Origin: Pseudopithomyces maydicus
Lineage: Eukaryota; Ascomycota; Dothideomycetes; Pleosporales; Didymosphaeriaceae
Direction: 5' to 3'
Assembly: GCA_026873275.1 (NCBI GenBank)
Contig: JANTUC010000007.1
Location: 1,612,001-1,676,000 of the forward strand
DNA length: 64,000 nucleotides
Position 1 is the first letter of the stretch, and every line of letters starts with the position of its first letter. Below the pieces are notes generated by a model. The model was not told the origin of the DNA and searched no databases. It saw nothing but the letters and a program-made list of their open reading frames with translations. Positions 20,693 through 31,161 of the stretch are shown piece after piece. The position numbers were made by a program, and so were the translations under genes.

Positions 20693-21669
20693 TTATATGT
20701 GTGTGGCGAAGGCGACAGCCAATGGTCGCAGGAGTTCTGTTACAGAAGTCAAAAAATCACTTTCTCCCCATCGAAAGACATTGTTCACAAGAACGATAAA
20801 CTCTTCCACTTGTCTCACAAAACTCAGATGACAAACAGCAACCAAGACGGCATGAAATGAGCGAATGCCCTCCTCAACCACACAGTAATGAGCCCACAAT
20901 TCTAACAAAGGACCTTGGGTGCAGATAGAAAAAAAAGGAACGGGGCTGGCGGACTAATGACTTCTGCAGATGCGTACGAAACCAGCTCCTTCAGGTCTGA
21001 GAGAATCCTTAGACCGCAAGCAGCCGCAACTGCTGCTTGATTCTCTGCCTGGAAAAGTGTAGATCCAGTGGAATACGCTTTGCCTTCTGTGACTGCGAAT
21101 GGGAAGACCAAGTCGGAAGCCCGGGCGGCCGGAGTTGCAATCACTCTTTTTCGCTCTTCTAACGTCGGGAGAATGAGTTTGGATATATGCACAGGCGATT
21201 TGTCGGGGGACTTCGATTTCAGAATGTCGTAAAGTAGACTTTCGACAGTCCTCTTGTATATACCAATAGTGATATCGGGACGCGGAGTTTTGATTTGAGA
21301 ACTCTCCTCGTCTTGTTTTATGGCATCAGGACCTCCAGGAGGGGTAATGACAGCGTTCGGCGAGGGAACTCCATTGATCGATGATAATTCCACCACTTCT
21401 GTATTGTTCTCATGGTCACACTGGTGGCGCTTGCGCGCATCACTCGGATGGTCTAGAAAGCTCGTGTCCAAAACCGTACGTAGCACTTTGGGCTTGAGAT
21501 CCTGGTTCCAGTCGGCCTTGAAATGCATGCAAATTTTCTTCTGGTCTTCGTCCTCGGTACTGACATAGTCGAGTATCTTGTGGACAATCTGTAGAAAGTC
21601 GTCTTCACCATCTGAAGCAGTGAGTCTCTCAGCTGCCAGATTCTTGATTCTGGCCGCCAGCGTCTCCAA
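20693..21669 (-). pseudogene. PD-(D/E)XK nuclease-like fungal protein, frame broken in an A8/T8 run, 5' end missing
   Basis: The upstream frame (21,669-20,902) contains the motif order of the fungal PD-(D/E)XK-like family: RPDITIGIYKR (acidic residue), VTEGKAYSTGS (E-x-K), then LFQAENQAAVAAACGLRIL (Gln-containing helix). It runs out of frame at an eight-T run on the coding strand (plus positions 20,929-20,936). In the next frame the expected continuation appears at once (FSICTQGPLLELWAHY) and runs to 20,693. One missing base explains the break. No ATG begins the upstream frame; a 65-codon minus-strand frame at 21,740-21,937 could be a 5' exon. The family is of unknown biological role and is common in accessory DNA. 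Whether this is a true pseudogene or a sequence error is un-resolvable here. Confidence 0.65.
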
Positions 21670-22424
21670 TTTCTTTTTGCGTGTGCTAATTAGATACTGC
21701 GCTTGTACTATCGTAGAAGTTATTTTATTGCGCTATTACTTATAGCCAAATGTGCATTTCCGTGACGTTGCTCACGGGGCAAGGCCCCAGCAGCTCCAAG
21801 ACTAATAGCGGGGCAGCGACGGCATCTAGTCCTTGTAGAATCTTGTTATTAGCTTTCAGTACTCTAACAGATTGCGCTTCAAAGTCGAACTTCTTCGAAT
21901 ATAAGCTGGAGGTGCCAGCAAATAAATATGCGCACAATCAAAACGAAGCACGCAAAATAATATTAACCCTTATATAATATAATATCAGGGCCTTCGAGTA
22001 CACGTCTACGCCCTCTCATGAACTGCTGAGACACGTTTTGCCACCCAATTACATCGAATGATTACAAAACGCGAATGTTCCCTCCAAGCATCTTTTGCGC
22101 TAAGCCATATGGTATTTCTTCGACGCAAACCCAACTAGCAAACCCGTTAGACCCACCTTCGTCGTTGCGGGCCTTCCATAAGGCTCGACACTAAATCAAT
22201 ATGCAGCCAGCGTCAGCGCTCCACGCTGAACATTTGAGTCAGTTGTTTAGCAGTTCTCGGACTGGTCCCCAAATTACAGTAGCCCAGCCTTCCAAATGGC
22301 GCTAAGTATCTGTTAGCGTCTTGGGACGTGCACGTGGGGTAAAATTGCTTTGCGCACAGACGCCAGATTTTAGCAATATAGGTTCAACTAGAAGGGCGTA
22401 ACCTCCTCATTGCCTCAAGTCATC
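21670..22424. other. Intergenic with a possible 5' exon of the PD-(D/E)XK-like gene
   Basis: A minus-strand 65-codon frame with ATG at 21,937 (MCAYLFAGTSS) could belong to the broken gene on its left, but no splice junction joins them convincingly. An AT-rich patch lies at 21,955-21,990. Nothing else is recognised. Confidence 0.4.
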
Positions 22425-23221
22425 ATGATTGAAATCTTACAGACTACTCAAATTTTCAAGCTCGCCACTGGGGGCCCAGAGTTCGCCTATACATCGGTCT
22501 TATTCTCACAGGATGGCGCTACCTTCAAGGCGAAATTCTTCGGTCGGGGAATGGTCGACCCCAAAAAGTTACTGGACGTTCAACAAATACCTCCGGACTC
22601 AGCCTATCCCGTAGTTAGGCCCGGATGCAGCATCGCAACCTCACTGGAAAAGTGGTACATTAAGACACCGAATCTGATGTCGTTCGATGGAGGAAATAAT
22701 CTCGCCGGACTCGTCCTCAAGGAGCTTACCACTTGTGAGATCATTTCAAGATCCCCGCATCGCAATCTTGCCGAATTTCAAGGTTGCAAACTTGCGAACA
22801 ATCGAATTGCTGGCTTATGTTTCAAGCAATATGCTGCTAGTTTGCAGGATAGACTGAATCCCGACAGCCTCAATAAGTCGGCCTTCATTTTATCGCAAAG
22901 TCGCGTCCAATCGCGTAGACAGGCAAGTCGTTACCTGCCCCAGATCGAAGACGGTGTAAAATGGCTTCATGACCTTTCTGTGGTCCACAACGACATAAAT
23001 CCAGCAAACATCATGCTCGACGAGAAAGAGACCCCAATCCTCATCGATTTCGAGTCGAGCTGCGCCCCGGGCAGGATCTCGGAATGGTCAAGCGCACATA
23101 TGGATGGTACAACCCGCAAGTGGGCAAATCACAAGTGTCCAATGATTTAGATGCTCTGGCAGAATTGCGCGTGTGGTTGACAGGCACCTCACCAGACGAA
23201 TTCCAGTTTGGACATTACTGA
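22425..23221 (+). pseudogene. Protein kinase-like (APH/fungal kinase) gene with single-base frame break
   Basis: From the ATG at 22,425 the frame gives a kinase-like fold. The catalytic loop HNDINPANIMLD is followed by a beta pair and LIDFESS at the metal-binding position, with DFE instead of DFG. At 23,074-23,075 the frame is lost. One base later the conserved continuation DLGMVKRTYGW...NDLDALAELRVWLTG appears and stops at 23,221. One missing G in the GG at the break would restore it. The N-lobe is divergent, as in fungal small-molecule or orphan kinases. There are no flanking partners that explain a substrate. It is either a young pseudogene or a sequencing deletion. Confidence 0.7.
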
Positions 23222-24275
23222 TGGAAAAGACACGAGGAGGATCTAGAAAGAGTGGATTGGCTTATATTGATGATTTTGTAAGGACTGCTTGTCTCCAAAT
23301 CACTTCCATCTTTGGTTGTTCTGCTTACCGAGCTCCATCCCTTAGTCTGCTAGAACTCATTTTGCGGACGACACGTGTTTGTCTGAATGGGGGCAGTCTG
23401 CATCTCCACAGTCCTTGATCTTCTCAATCATGCCAAAGATGGATCTGAAGGTGCAGTTGTTCATAGGCGCATTGATGACAAGCCCACTCATCAAAGCCAT
23501 CGTCTGATTAAAGTCAGTTGTTCAGATCTTCGCAGGCTACGAAAAAGGTTCGCCTACTTGGATAGCGTTCAAACTATATCTGAATTGGTAGCGGGGATGC
23601 AAAAGTTCTTGGGTAAATGGGTTCGGTAATGTTGGCTATATGATTAGACAGGATTGACAGCCATTTTAAGTTGCTGTTGCTTGTTGAAACTTGAATTCTA
23701 GAGCCTGCATAATGGTCTAAGCTCTTCGTGTAGGTGAGCAGGGATTACGCAGAATTTCAAGTGATTAGTTGCGATACGTCCCGAGTAGCATGCACTCGTC
23801 ACCAGGATTCCTCAGCCACCCTATAGTGTCGTTATGACCAGACAAGACAAGACCAGACCAGAATAGACGTTACAGGCCCAAAGAGTCGTGGTTAGTGTGG
23901 CAGAGGGACCACAGAATCATGGTTTGTGGCACAGGAGAACTACAGAGGTGATGCTAGTGAATGACGGTACAGGATTGCAAATGCGCTCCACGATTATGCG
24001 CAAAAACGATGAAGCCCCCCCCCCCCCCGGCACCCCGCACCTTCAGATCAAGGGATAAGTTGCTGTGTTCGCTATTTCCCTAAGCTAAGGGAACCTAGGT
24101 TTCGCAGCAGCTCATTCGGGGTTTCCTTCAGTGCGAGATACATTGATAGGTTCAGACTTTCCCATATCCTTGCCTTAAGCGAGCATAGGGAGTGCCATGT
24201 TAGGAAGAGGCATGGCGCGCCGGCAGGAAGCGAGCCTATACTTTGGCCCTCTTTGACGCTGACTTGACGTCATAG
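23222..24275. other. Intergenic; short frames and a poly-C run
   Basis: Frames at 23,173-23,418 and 23,387-23,629 are not convincing. A ten-C run occurs near 24,016-24,027. Around 23,880-23,960 a degenerate copy of the 30-bp minisatellite (GTGGTTAGTGTGGCA) is visible. Confidence 0.5.
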
Positions 24276-24396
24276 CTGTGGTTAGTCTGGCATAATACCA
24301 CAATACTGTGGTTAGTCTGGCATAATACCACAATACTGTGGTTAGTCCGGCATAACACCACAATACTGTGGTTACTCTAGTATAACACCACAACAC
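24276..24396 (-). repeat. 30-bp minisatellite, four copies (left array)
   Basis: The unit CTGTGGTTAGTCTGGCATAA followed by TACCACAATA is repeated four times with a few substitutions. Its reverse complement matches the unit of the array at 27,031-27,228, so the two arrays are in inverted orientation about 2.6 kb apart. Confidence 0.85.
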
Positions 24397-25105
24397 TCTA
24401 GCCGGGGAAACGACTTAGCTATAGTAGGCAGAAAAACGTGTAAGTCTTATCCCCAGCATATTAAAGGGTATTCCTATATAAGTCACAGTTACTAGTACGT
24501 TCAGGCACTTGATCAGAGATAGTATAGTTTAATTGAAGTTAAAATTGCTCAAGTGGACAATATGCAGCGAGAACGTACGGCTAATGCACGCAACCCCCAG
24601 TTTATTCAAGGCCCATCGATACCTTCGCAAACAATTAATCCAAGCTCACATGGCGTATCGATGCAAGTCAACCCTAAATATGCTCACCCAGTGAATTCTG
24701 TTTCAGGTGCTTGCTGGATGGCCGCAAGTAGGGCATGCCCCTCCCGCGATGCCCTTACCCCCGCAGGTCTCACAAGAAGACGGCATGTTTCGTTCAAACA
24801 GCGAAAATTTTATGAGATTTTAGTCAAAGCGATAAAATCTTAGAGATGGTGGAACAAAAGATCGCAATCAAGTGAAGTGGGAACAGTGGCGTACGCGCAG
24901 TAACGGACCACTACCTAATTTATACACTTCATGTGTTCTGACTCGGTGGGGTATAAGTTGTTTTGATTGGACGCGACCTATCATATGACAAATCGGACTT
25001 TAGCGCCCGCCTATCCGGCTAGGTGAATGAGGTGCAGACATCGACACCCCACTCTAAACATCTTGTCCCGAAATCACTTTCCTGCTACTTCTAATAAGTA
25101 TCAAC
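24397..25105. other. Intergenic with a doubtful Gln/Pro-rich ORF
   Basis: An ATG at 24,562 opens a frame to 24,843 (MQRERTANARNPQFIQGPS). Its second half reads more naturally in the next frame (VLAGWPQVGHAPPAMPLPPQ), so either a splice or a frame break is present. No family is recognised, so it is not called as a gene. Confidence 0.35.
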
Positions 25106-26077
25106 ATGTCAAAACAGTCCAAACGATGTAGCTGCAGTGCATCCTATCCGAATAGCGAATCGCTAGGCAGACATCTTGAGGAAATGCGGGTTAGTATGTG
25201 ATAGATCGTCGCCACACAAACTAAATCTTCTTAGGAACAAGAAGGCTTACTTGCTGCCTTGATTAGGCAGTGCCAGACCCATTCAAGGATAGATTCGAAA
25301 CCGATAGCTCCAAAAACTCCCTGTCCTCACGATGATTGTGCAACCCGAATGCCTTTTCCAACCGGGCAGAAACTTCGACGACACTTTGAACAACGTGAGT
25401 CCTTCCTCAGTCTTAATATGAGGACAACTAAGTAGCGATTGGATCACAGACTTCACATGTGACGAAATTTGCGTTTACTGCTCCAAAAAGTTCACACATT
25501 TAAGCACGTTTAGACGACATGCTGAGATGTCGCATGCTGAAGATTCATACCCAAGCGGATCGGATAGGAAAACCAAGTATATGGTAGAGACATTTTTCGA
25601 ATTAGGGCGCGCTTCTGACAATGAGCTATATTCTCTTGCACAAGAGAAAGGCCTCTTATTAGAAAGTGATGTTGGAGAGCCAATAAGTAGGAAGAGGGAT
25701 TGGGATGAAGCGGGCCTGGATTCCGAGGCCGAAAATGTGGGAGCTACAAGACCTAATGGAGAGATCTCGGACAAGTCTCAGCACATTGGTAATACTAAAT
25801 CTTATGGTATCGAAATTTACATTCTAACGTCGACGCAGGAACAAGCTCATCAATGCCCATGCAGTCAGCTACCACACATGTGCCGACTTCCGAAATGTCA
25901 GAATTTGAGGCGACACCGACCATAGATAGCTTTAGTTGTGGTCCAATGGCCTTTCCGGGTGCCATGGTGGGGACACATGATATCTTCGACGCCCCTCTAC
26001 TATATCAGCTCAGCCATCCACTACACGGGGCAGCAGTAGATCAGGCCAGCCTATTCCAAGTTCCCGGTCAGCTCTGA
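25106..26077 (+). CDS. C2H2 zinc-finger protein, four exons
   Basis: Exons 25,106-25,189, 25,235-25,394, 25,450-25,788 and 25,839-26,077 sum to 822 nt (273 residues). All three introns (45, 55 and 50 nt) have consistent phases; the last has an ATTCTAACG branch and GCAG acceptor. Zinc-finger-like pairs are seen: CSCSASYPNSESLGRH at residues 8-23 (atypical), CPHDDC...LRRHFEQH in exon 2 into 3, and CVYCSKKFTHLSTFRRHAEMSH in exon 3. The rest is acidic then Ser/Thr/Pro-rich and disordered, as in fungal transcription factors. It overlaps the convergent neighbour by 27 bp at the 3' end. DNA binding in the nucleus is the likely role. The target is unknown. Confidence 0.8.
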
Positions 26078-26823
26078 GAATACAAAATTCACCCCTACTG
26101 TGGGACTCTCCATGTCGATAGCCTTCTGCTTGTACTCATGTGAGTTTGGAACCTTTATTCGAGGCCAAGTACCGACGACTTCGTCAGTAGCGAATATGTA
26201 AGTTAACGCGTAGCCGGTCTTGGTTTCAGCGTAAAGTCGAGCATCGCGAACTACCCTTATATCATGTCAGTAGCCGCGTTATATAGCTAGAAGAACTTAC
26301 AAGCCTCCATTTGGGAAATTGATCTCGATAGCCCCACAGCCCATTCCGTCAAGTGTAGTCTTCTGTGTCTCGAATAACTGCCGTATACCATTGACTCTTG
26401 GAAGATCATGCTTATGCGAGCCGCCATAATAAACCACTTGCGAGTCTTTAGCCCACTGCTGCACTACGAGAACACGTAAACCCGCTCCTGAACCCCTTTT
26501 CTGAAGGCCTCAATATGTCCTGGGAAGGCAGTATACCGCAACAAATGTCCAAGGCTACATCTGCTGAGGAGTGACTCAAGGATAGATTTGATACGCTGAC
26601 GGTTATCAGTGAGAATCAATAATGAGAACATTTAGTTAAAGTCTACCGTGTTGCCAAGGATGTTGTTCTTGCAATAGTCAAGGCCGTATAGCGACAACAA
26701 GGCAAAACGCTTCTGCTCCATCTCTGAGACCTGTTCGCCTGCTGACGTGTCTTCCAAATCCACAAATCCAGCTTCACTGATGGACTTCACAGCAGCGTCC
26801 AACGAAAACGCCATCGATACCAT
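26051..26823 (-). pseudogene. Hypothetical protein gene, three exons, one-base frame break
   Basis: The exons are 26,823-26,647, 26,595-26,301 and 26,255-26,051. The second intron has a GTAAGT donor and ATATAAG acceptor (45 nt), the first a GTAGAC donor (51 nt). The protein begins MVSMAFSLDAAVKSISEAGF. In exon 2 the frame breaks near a C4T4 tract at plus 26,493-26,500: before it reads TAFPGHIEAFRK, and after one inserted base it reads GSGAGLRVLVVQQWAKDS and continues cleanly (VVYYGGSHKHDLPRVNGIRQ) to the stop. The length would be about 226 residues. The family is not recognised; the single clean break and well-kept splice sites suggest a functional gene misread by one base. Confidence 0.6.
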
Positions 26824-27030
26824 GAATGAAAATGTACTGTGCGCAAATCAAAGCGCGTTGGATTAATTATACTGTAGCCTGACGTGCGTTCCAAAAAATC
26901 CAAGAAGGGTTACAAAGCGCAAGCGGGGTAGCGATCGACTGCGCTACAGATAATCACGTGCCACTAAAAATAACCATAGCGATCGTGGTATGGCAACTTA
27001 GCTTTAGGCACTGCGCCACTGTAATTATAG

Positions 27031-27228
27031 CTTTATAATATTATACTAAACTAACTATAGCTGTGTGGTTTTATACTAAACTAACCACAGCTTTGTGGTT
27101 TTATACCAAACTAACCACAGCTTTGTGGTTTTATGCCAAACTAACCACAGCTTTGTGGTTTTATGCCAAACTAACCACAGCTTTGTGGTTTTATACCAAA
27201 CTAACCACAGCTTTATAGTTTTATGCCA
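27031..27228 (+). repeat. 30-bp minisatellite, about 6.5 copies (right array)
   Basis: The unit CTTTGTGGTTTTATACCAAA followed by CTAACCACAG is repeated at exact 30-bp steps from 27,031, the first copy being degenerate. CTAACCACAG...CTGTGTGGTT gives each junction hairpin potential. It is inverted relative to the array at 24,276-24,396. Confidence 0.92.
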
Positions 27229-27807
27229 CTCTACTTCGCGTTCCACTCCAACACCAGCGCAATAGCTACGGCTGCGGCCCACATCGCTAAAGCAAACTGA
27301 AGTGCAGGCTGCCTAGTGAATATGCCGTCAGACTGCGCCAAAAGTGTACTCCTGCCTGCACGCGATCGGCTACGAGCCCATAGTGAGGGTAGTGCTACTA
27401 ACTGAGCTACCTCCCCAAAGCCACAAAACCGGATCACTGCTGACAATAAGACATTTGCGCATGGGGATGCCGCTGTTACTTCTGCAGACACTGCTAGGAT
27501 GTGTGGACCGAGGGGGCAGTACGGCATGTCGTATGAGACCAAGGGACTAGAAGAGGCGTATAAAATCAATGATCGAACTCAATTCTTCGTGTTTTATTTT
27601 ACATTTACTCTTAGATTTGTTTTGCAAAGACTAATCGCCTATAACGCATCTCTCCAGCAGCAGGGCTCTCAAAGATTATAATAGACCAAGGCTGCGTCAA
27701 AGCGCTCTTGACCGGTCGCTTCACACTGTGAGAAAAGCTTCAAGCTACACTTTGTCTTTCCTTCATTCCGGCCATATTTTGACCTTTATGCAGAGTTACC
27801 GCTTACC
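27229..27807. other. Intergenic; tRNA-like A-box on the minus strand
   Basis: On the minus strand near 27,390-27,415 the sequence GGTAGCTCAGTTAGTAGC resembles a tRNA A-box and D-arm. No acceptor pairing or good B-box follows, so it is at best a decayed tRNA or SINE head. No protein gene is supported. Confidence 0.35.
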
Positions 27808-28035
27808 ATGCCCACTGTTAATGGCCGAGAGAATCGCCCCTCAACCAACCATGACCAATCGGATCAGCAAGATAAACAGAGCACGGCGACCCCCGGAGGA
27901 GACACCAACGGCCAAAATTCTGCGGGTGATCCTATTAACCTAGGCGATCATCTAGGAGACACTTTTGAACTCACGGAAGAGGAAAAGCAACTCTGGCAGG
28001 GAGATTCCAACAGTTCCAATAGTAATCGAGGATGA
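27808..28035 (+). CDS. Small hydrophilic ORF, doubtful
   Basis: A 75-residue frame begins at an ATG in an ACC-ATG context. It is rich in Asn, Asp, Gly and Gln, with one acidic segment (FELTEEEKQLWQGDS) and a Ser/Asn-rich end. Composition is protein-like but no family, splice partner or conserved motif supports it. Confidence 0.3.
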   Translation: MPTVNGRENRPSTNHDQSDQQDKQSTATPGGDTNGQNSAGDPINLGDHLGDTFELTEEEKQLWQGDSNSSNSNRG

Positions 28036-28356
28036 CTATGGTGATAAAAATCATCCTTTTACCATCGCCTGAACCTAATAGTATTTTCCGACTTTCCAAA
28101 GTTCCAATCTATGGATCCTTAATCATCACGTGCAGGCCAAGGAGCGGATGAATATTTTTCCGGAGTGCCACGTAGCGGCGGAAAATGGTCAGATGCTCAG
28201 GCGTACACTAGTGTAGCTCCATCGCGTTCCGCCACGTCTGCGCTTAACACACGACCATGCGGTAGTCTTTCATTCCATAGCAATATTAATACGCCGTGCT
28301 TATAAGCTGTGTTAGGCTTCTTTCTACTAGCAGCCGTACTGTTTTTCGCCCGCATC
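28036..28356. other. Intergenic, nothing recognised
   Basis: The 321 bp between two doubtful plus-strand ORFs hold no recognisable element. Confidence 0.4.
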
Positions 28357-28903
28357 ATGCCACTATATACCCTTATACCTTTAAACCAAGGCCTACAGGA
28401 TCTCGCTGCAAGCAAGGATCTGCAAGGGAAGTCTCGTGTCCAAGCTCGGGGGCAAACAATACTATATCAGTACACTCTCCCTATGGAGTTAGAAAGAAAG
28501 ATTAGACGGGAAGTTTTTCACGAGGCATGTAGAGAAATTGTTAATTCACTAATTATAGACTAACGTACTGTAGAACTCAGCGATAAAGGGGGCGATCACC
28601 GGGGCAGTTGTAGACCCGCCAAAAAATATAGGCTCACCATTCCTACTTGAATCCGGAGAGCTCGCGACTGGGCCAGGAGACATCGCCATCTTGTTACCGT
28701 GGATACGATACGATTCGCACAAGAAAGCATATTCGAAGACAAAAGTATATTTGGAGACGTGGAGAGGGGGAACCGATCGAGAGCAGACGGAGCTGGAGCC
28801 AGGTTTGGTTGTGATCCACCCCGGCGTCTGTTACAAAATGCCAAGCGATGTCCCCTTCATTACTTACGTCTCTAATATTACTCCGATCACTGAGCAGCAA
28901 TAG
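28357..28903 (+). CDS. Hypothetical protein, exon structure unresolved
   Basis: Two coding-like stretches are seen. The first, from the ATG at 28,357 to about 28,560, contains QYTLPMELERKIRREVFHEA. The second, in another frame from about 28,570 to the stop at 28,903, contains GAITGAVVDPPKNIGSPFLL and VIHPGVCYKMPSDVPFITYV. Between them ACTAACG...CTGTAG at 28,559-28,572 looks like a branch and acceptor, but no donor in the right phase is obvious. Another one-base break is possible. The family is unknown. The stop overlaps the 3' end of the convergent minus-strand gene by 17 bp. Confidence 0.4.
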
Positions 28904-30297
28904 TGCTTTGTGTATCTATACCCCACAATTCCTGCCATTCAAAATCTTCTACTTCCAACACCATGTAATGACCCAATTGTAAAGGCCTATTCTCATTACC
29001 AGTACTGTCGCCAACCATGCTCAGAGTTTCCGAAGCAATGACTAGCTCTTGCCGGGTGTCCGTCGATTGAGCCATGTCAGGCAAGGGAGCCCCATCCGAT
29101 CCAGCAGGCTCGGGCGTGGCAAGTCGTCTGTCGCATGCTTCGAAGCCCGTGGAAGTGTCGCAATGGAGCCGACGTCTTTTGTGAGGTTGCCATTGACAAA
29201 GCTGTGCATTGGACTTGTCCAGGAACTGGATATTTCCCTCTGCTAGCGCTTCAAGGGACACATATCCTCGAAGCAGGTTGGCAAGCCTGCTACTACTTGT
29301 GGGAAGCTCCTCGAGTTTACAGCCATATGCCTTCATGCCCTCAACGACTGTGGCTACCGCGAGGTGGTCGGTATGCGCGAGGTAGTCGGGTTTTCGAGAG
29401 GCCACTCTTACATTATCGTTCCAATAGTCACAGAGCAACTGGATTTCTTTGACAGAGAGCTTCTCAAGGCTACAGCATGTCAGCCTTGCTACTAGTAGGG
29501 TATCTTATGACATACTCCCTACTTGCAGCTCCCGTTTCCAATAGAGAGCCTAGACCCAGCCTCTCCGCAAGCTCGAAATACACTTTCTTTCTTTTGTACC
29601 ATTCTTTAACAGTGTTTTTGCCGACTTTGCATTCGGCTGCAATTATTTTCAGTGTTTCACTCTGGGCTTTGTGTCCTTTCTGAAACTTCATATGAAATTT
29701 GACCCATTGCCTAAGCTGGTCGACTTCATGTGACCACAAAAGAATCAGCGCGCGGATCCTGATGCGTGCCAGTTCTCCATCGATCTTGGACTTGTCCAAC
29801 CCCTTGAACAATTTTGTTCGTGGGCATGAACTTTCGGAAACAAATACGGGGTCTTGGGCGCCCCATATCGTCTTCAACTTATCTCTAGGTGCAATTTCAC
29901 CCCAGCTAAAGGGAACTGTGGCCTTCAGCAGACGCTCGAGTCCCTTTCCCTTTAGATTCTTCCCTTCAAAAAATGGGTCGCAGACCGATCTAGTTCCACC
30001 ACTTTGTCGCTAGGTAGGAAATCGTCTGGTCTATGGCTTCTGTTGCAACGTCTGTATTCCTCTGGGATAAACAGCAGGAATTGTTCCTTCGTTCCACGTT
30101 GAAAGAAATCTTGGAAGGCTTTTTCGGCAATCTTCTTGGGATTAGCTCTAGCTTTCGTAGGTAGATCTTAGATGACCTACGGGTGATCCAACGAAATCGG
30201 AGGGCTTGAAGTGGTGCAAGGCACGTAATAGATCGTTGGCGGTGTGAAAGTTTACGACTTCCAGACCATCAGCCTCGTGTGAGCTTATTATGGCCAT
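28887..30297 (-). CDS. Hypothetical protein with helix-turn-helix-like segment; one-base break in exon 2
   Basis: The exons are 30,297-30,181, 30,134-29,516 and 29,469-28,887. Introns have GTAGGT and GTATGT donors. The N-terminus reads MAIISSHEADGLEVVNFHTA with LRALHHFKPSDFVGSP. Exon 2 reads RGTKEQFLLFIPEEYRR and LPSDKVVELDRSATHF up to a T6 run (plus 29,968-29,973), then continues in the next frame with FEGKNLKGKGLERLLKATVP and IAPRDKLKTIWGAQDPVF. One added T makes exon 2 fit both splice phases exactly. A segment in exon 2 (LKIIAAECKVGKNTVKEWYK) looks like a helix-turn-helix. The C-terminal third is Gly/Ser/Thr-rich and acidic. Restored length is about 440 residues. The family and function are unknown; it is divergent from the bZIP gene. 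Confidence 0.6.
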
Positions 30298-30354
30298 TTT
30301 TCGCAATGGTGGTTAGGAGATCCAGTGCTCTATGGTTGAAGAAGGGCGTGACGG

Positions 30355-30393
30355 ATTGGGATCTTCGAGGGGACGCCCCTCGGAGATCCCAAT
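30355..30393. repeat. Hairpin 1: 18-bp arms, 3-nt loop
   Basis: Arms ATTGGGATCTTCGAGGGG (30,355-30,372) and its complement (30,376-30,393) pair with one mismatch around an ACG loop. It lies in the 357-bp divergent interval between the minus-strand gene starting at 30,297 and the bZIP gene at 30,655. Confidence 0.9.
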
Positions 30394-30410
30394 TCGTCCT
30401 AGTGACGCCC

Positions 30411-30433
30411 GCGCCATCCACACTGGATGGCGC
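30411..30433. repeat. Hairpin 2: perfect 10-bp arms, 3-nt loop
   Basis: GCGCCATCCA, CAC loop, TGGATGGCGC is a perfect inverted repeat 17 bp after hairpin 1 in the same divergent promoter interval. Confidence 0.9.
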
Positions 30434-30654
30434 CTCTTCCTCAAAAGCACTAAAGCTTTTCCTCGCGACGATGCGCGCCGGTAACACGAGAGCTAATTAA
30501 CGCCATGATCTCCAAAAACAAGGTCCAGGCATCAAACAGTCATCTGGACTAGTGGCTGTGAAGTAGTATAACATGGCAAATTAGTCCTTCAGTCCTGTAC
30601 CCGTTGCCCTCCTGTACCTCGCAGTCACAAACATCCACATACGATCAATCAATC

Positions 30655-31161
30655 ATGGATATTACAGAACTCCTCGCGTCCTCCACCCCCGATCGCACAC
30701 CCCTCCCACATTCAACTGTCCATCAAGAAGATAATGCGACGCAACGCCCTTGCACAGAACCGATGTTTTCTGCAGCCTCCTCTCATGAAACATTTGCCAG
30801 TTCACTGCCATCCACCGCTTCCGACCGGCACATCGCTGCGGCGATAGGTATAATGAGTCATGAGGCGCGCTCCAAAAGGAAGGAAATCAAGTTACTCTCG
30901 ACCAAAGACAGGGAAGGGCGCACTGTTTTCGTTGAAACCGATGTTGCTATCGGTTCCAAGGCAGCAGATGATAAAAGAAAGCTCAACGCGGCCGCAGCCA
31001 AGAGAATCCGGTGCAGGAAGTCTTTGAAAGTTGAGGATTTGACAAATCAGCTTTCTGAAGTAACGGCTGAAAGAGATCATTTGACAAATCAGCTTTCTGA
31101 AGTAACGGCTGAAAGAGATCATTTGAAATCTATCCTTGACAAGAACGGCTTATTAGGATAG
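30655..31161 (+). CDS. bZIP transcription factor with duplicated zipper segment
   Basis: The 168-residue frame begins at the ATG at 30,655 (MDITELLASSTPDRTP). The N-terminal half is Ser/Thr/Pro-rich. The basic region KRKLNAAAAKRIRCRK near residues 118-134 fits the bZIP N-x7-R pattern (Asn then Arg eight positions on). The zipper follows directly, with heptad positions occupied by Leu, Val, Leu, Val, Leu. A perfect 42-bp tandem duplication (31,039-31,080 and 31,081-31,122) repeats LTNQLSEVTAERDH exactly, adding two heptads in register. The frame ends eleven residues later. No intron is needed. It should act as a nuclear dimeric activator of the GCN4/CPC1-like style; its target is unknown. Confidence 0.78.
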   Translation: MDITELLASSTPDRTPLPHSTVHQEDNATQRPCTEPMFSAASSHETFASSLPSTASDRHIAAAIGIMSHEARSKRKEIKLLSTKDREGRTVFVETDVAIGSKAADDKRKLNAAAAKRIRCRKSLKVEDLTNQLSEVTAERDHLTNQLSEVTAERDHLKSILDKNGLLG

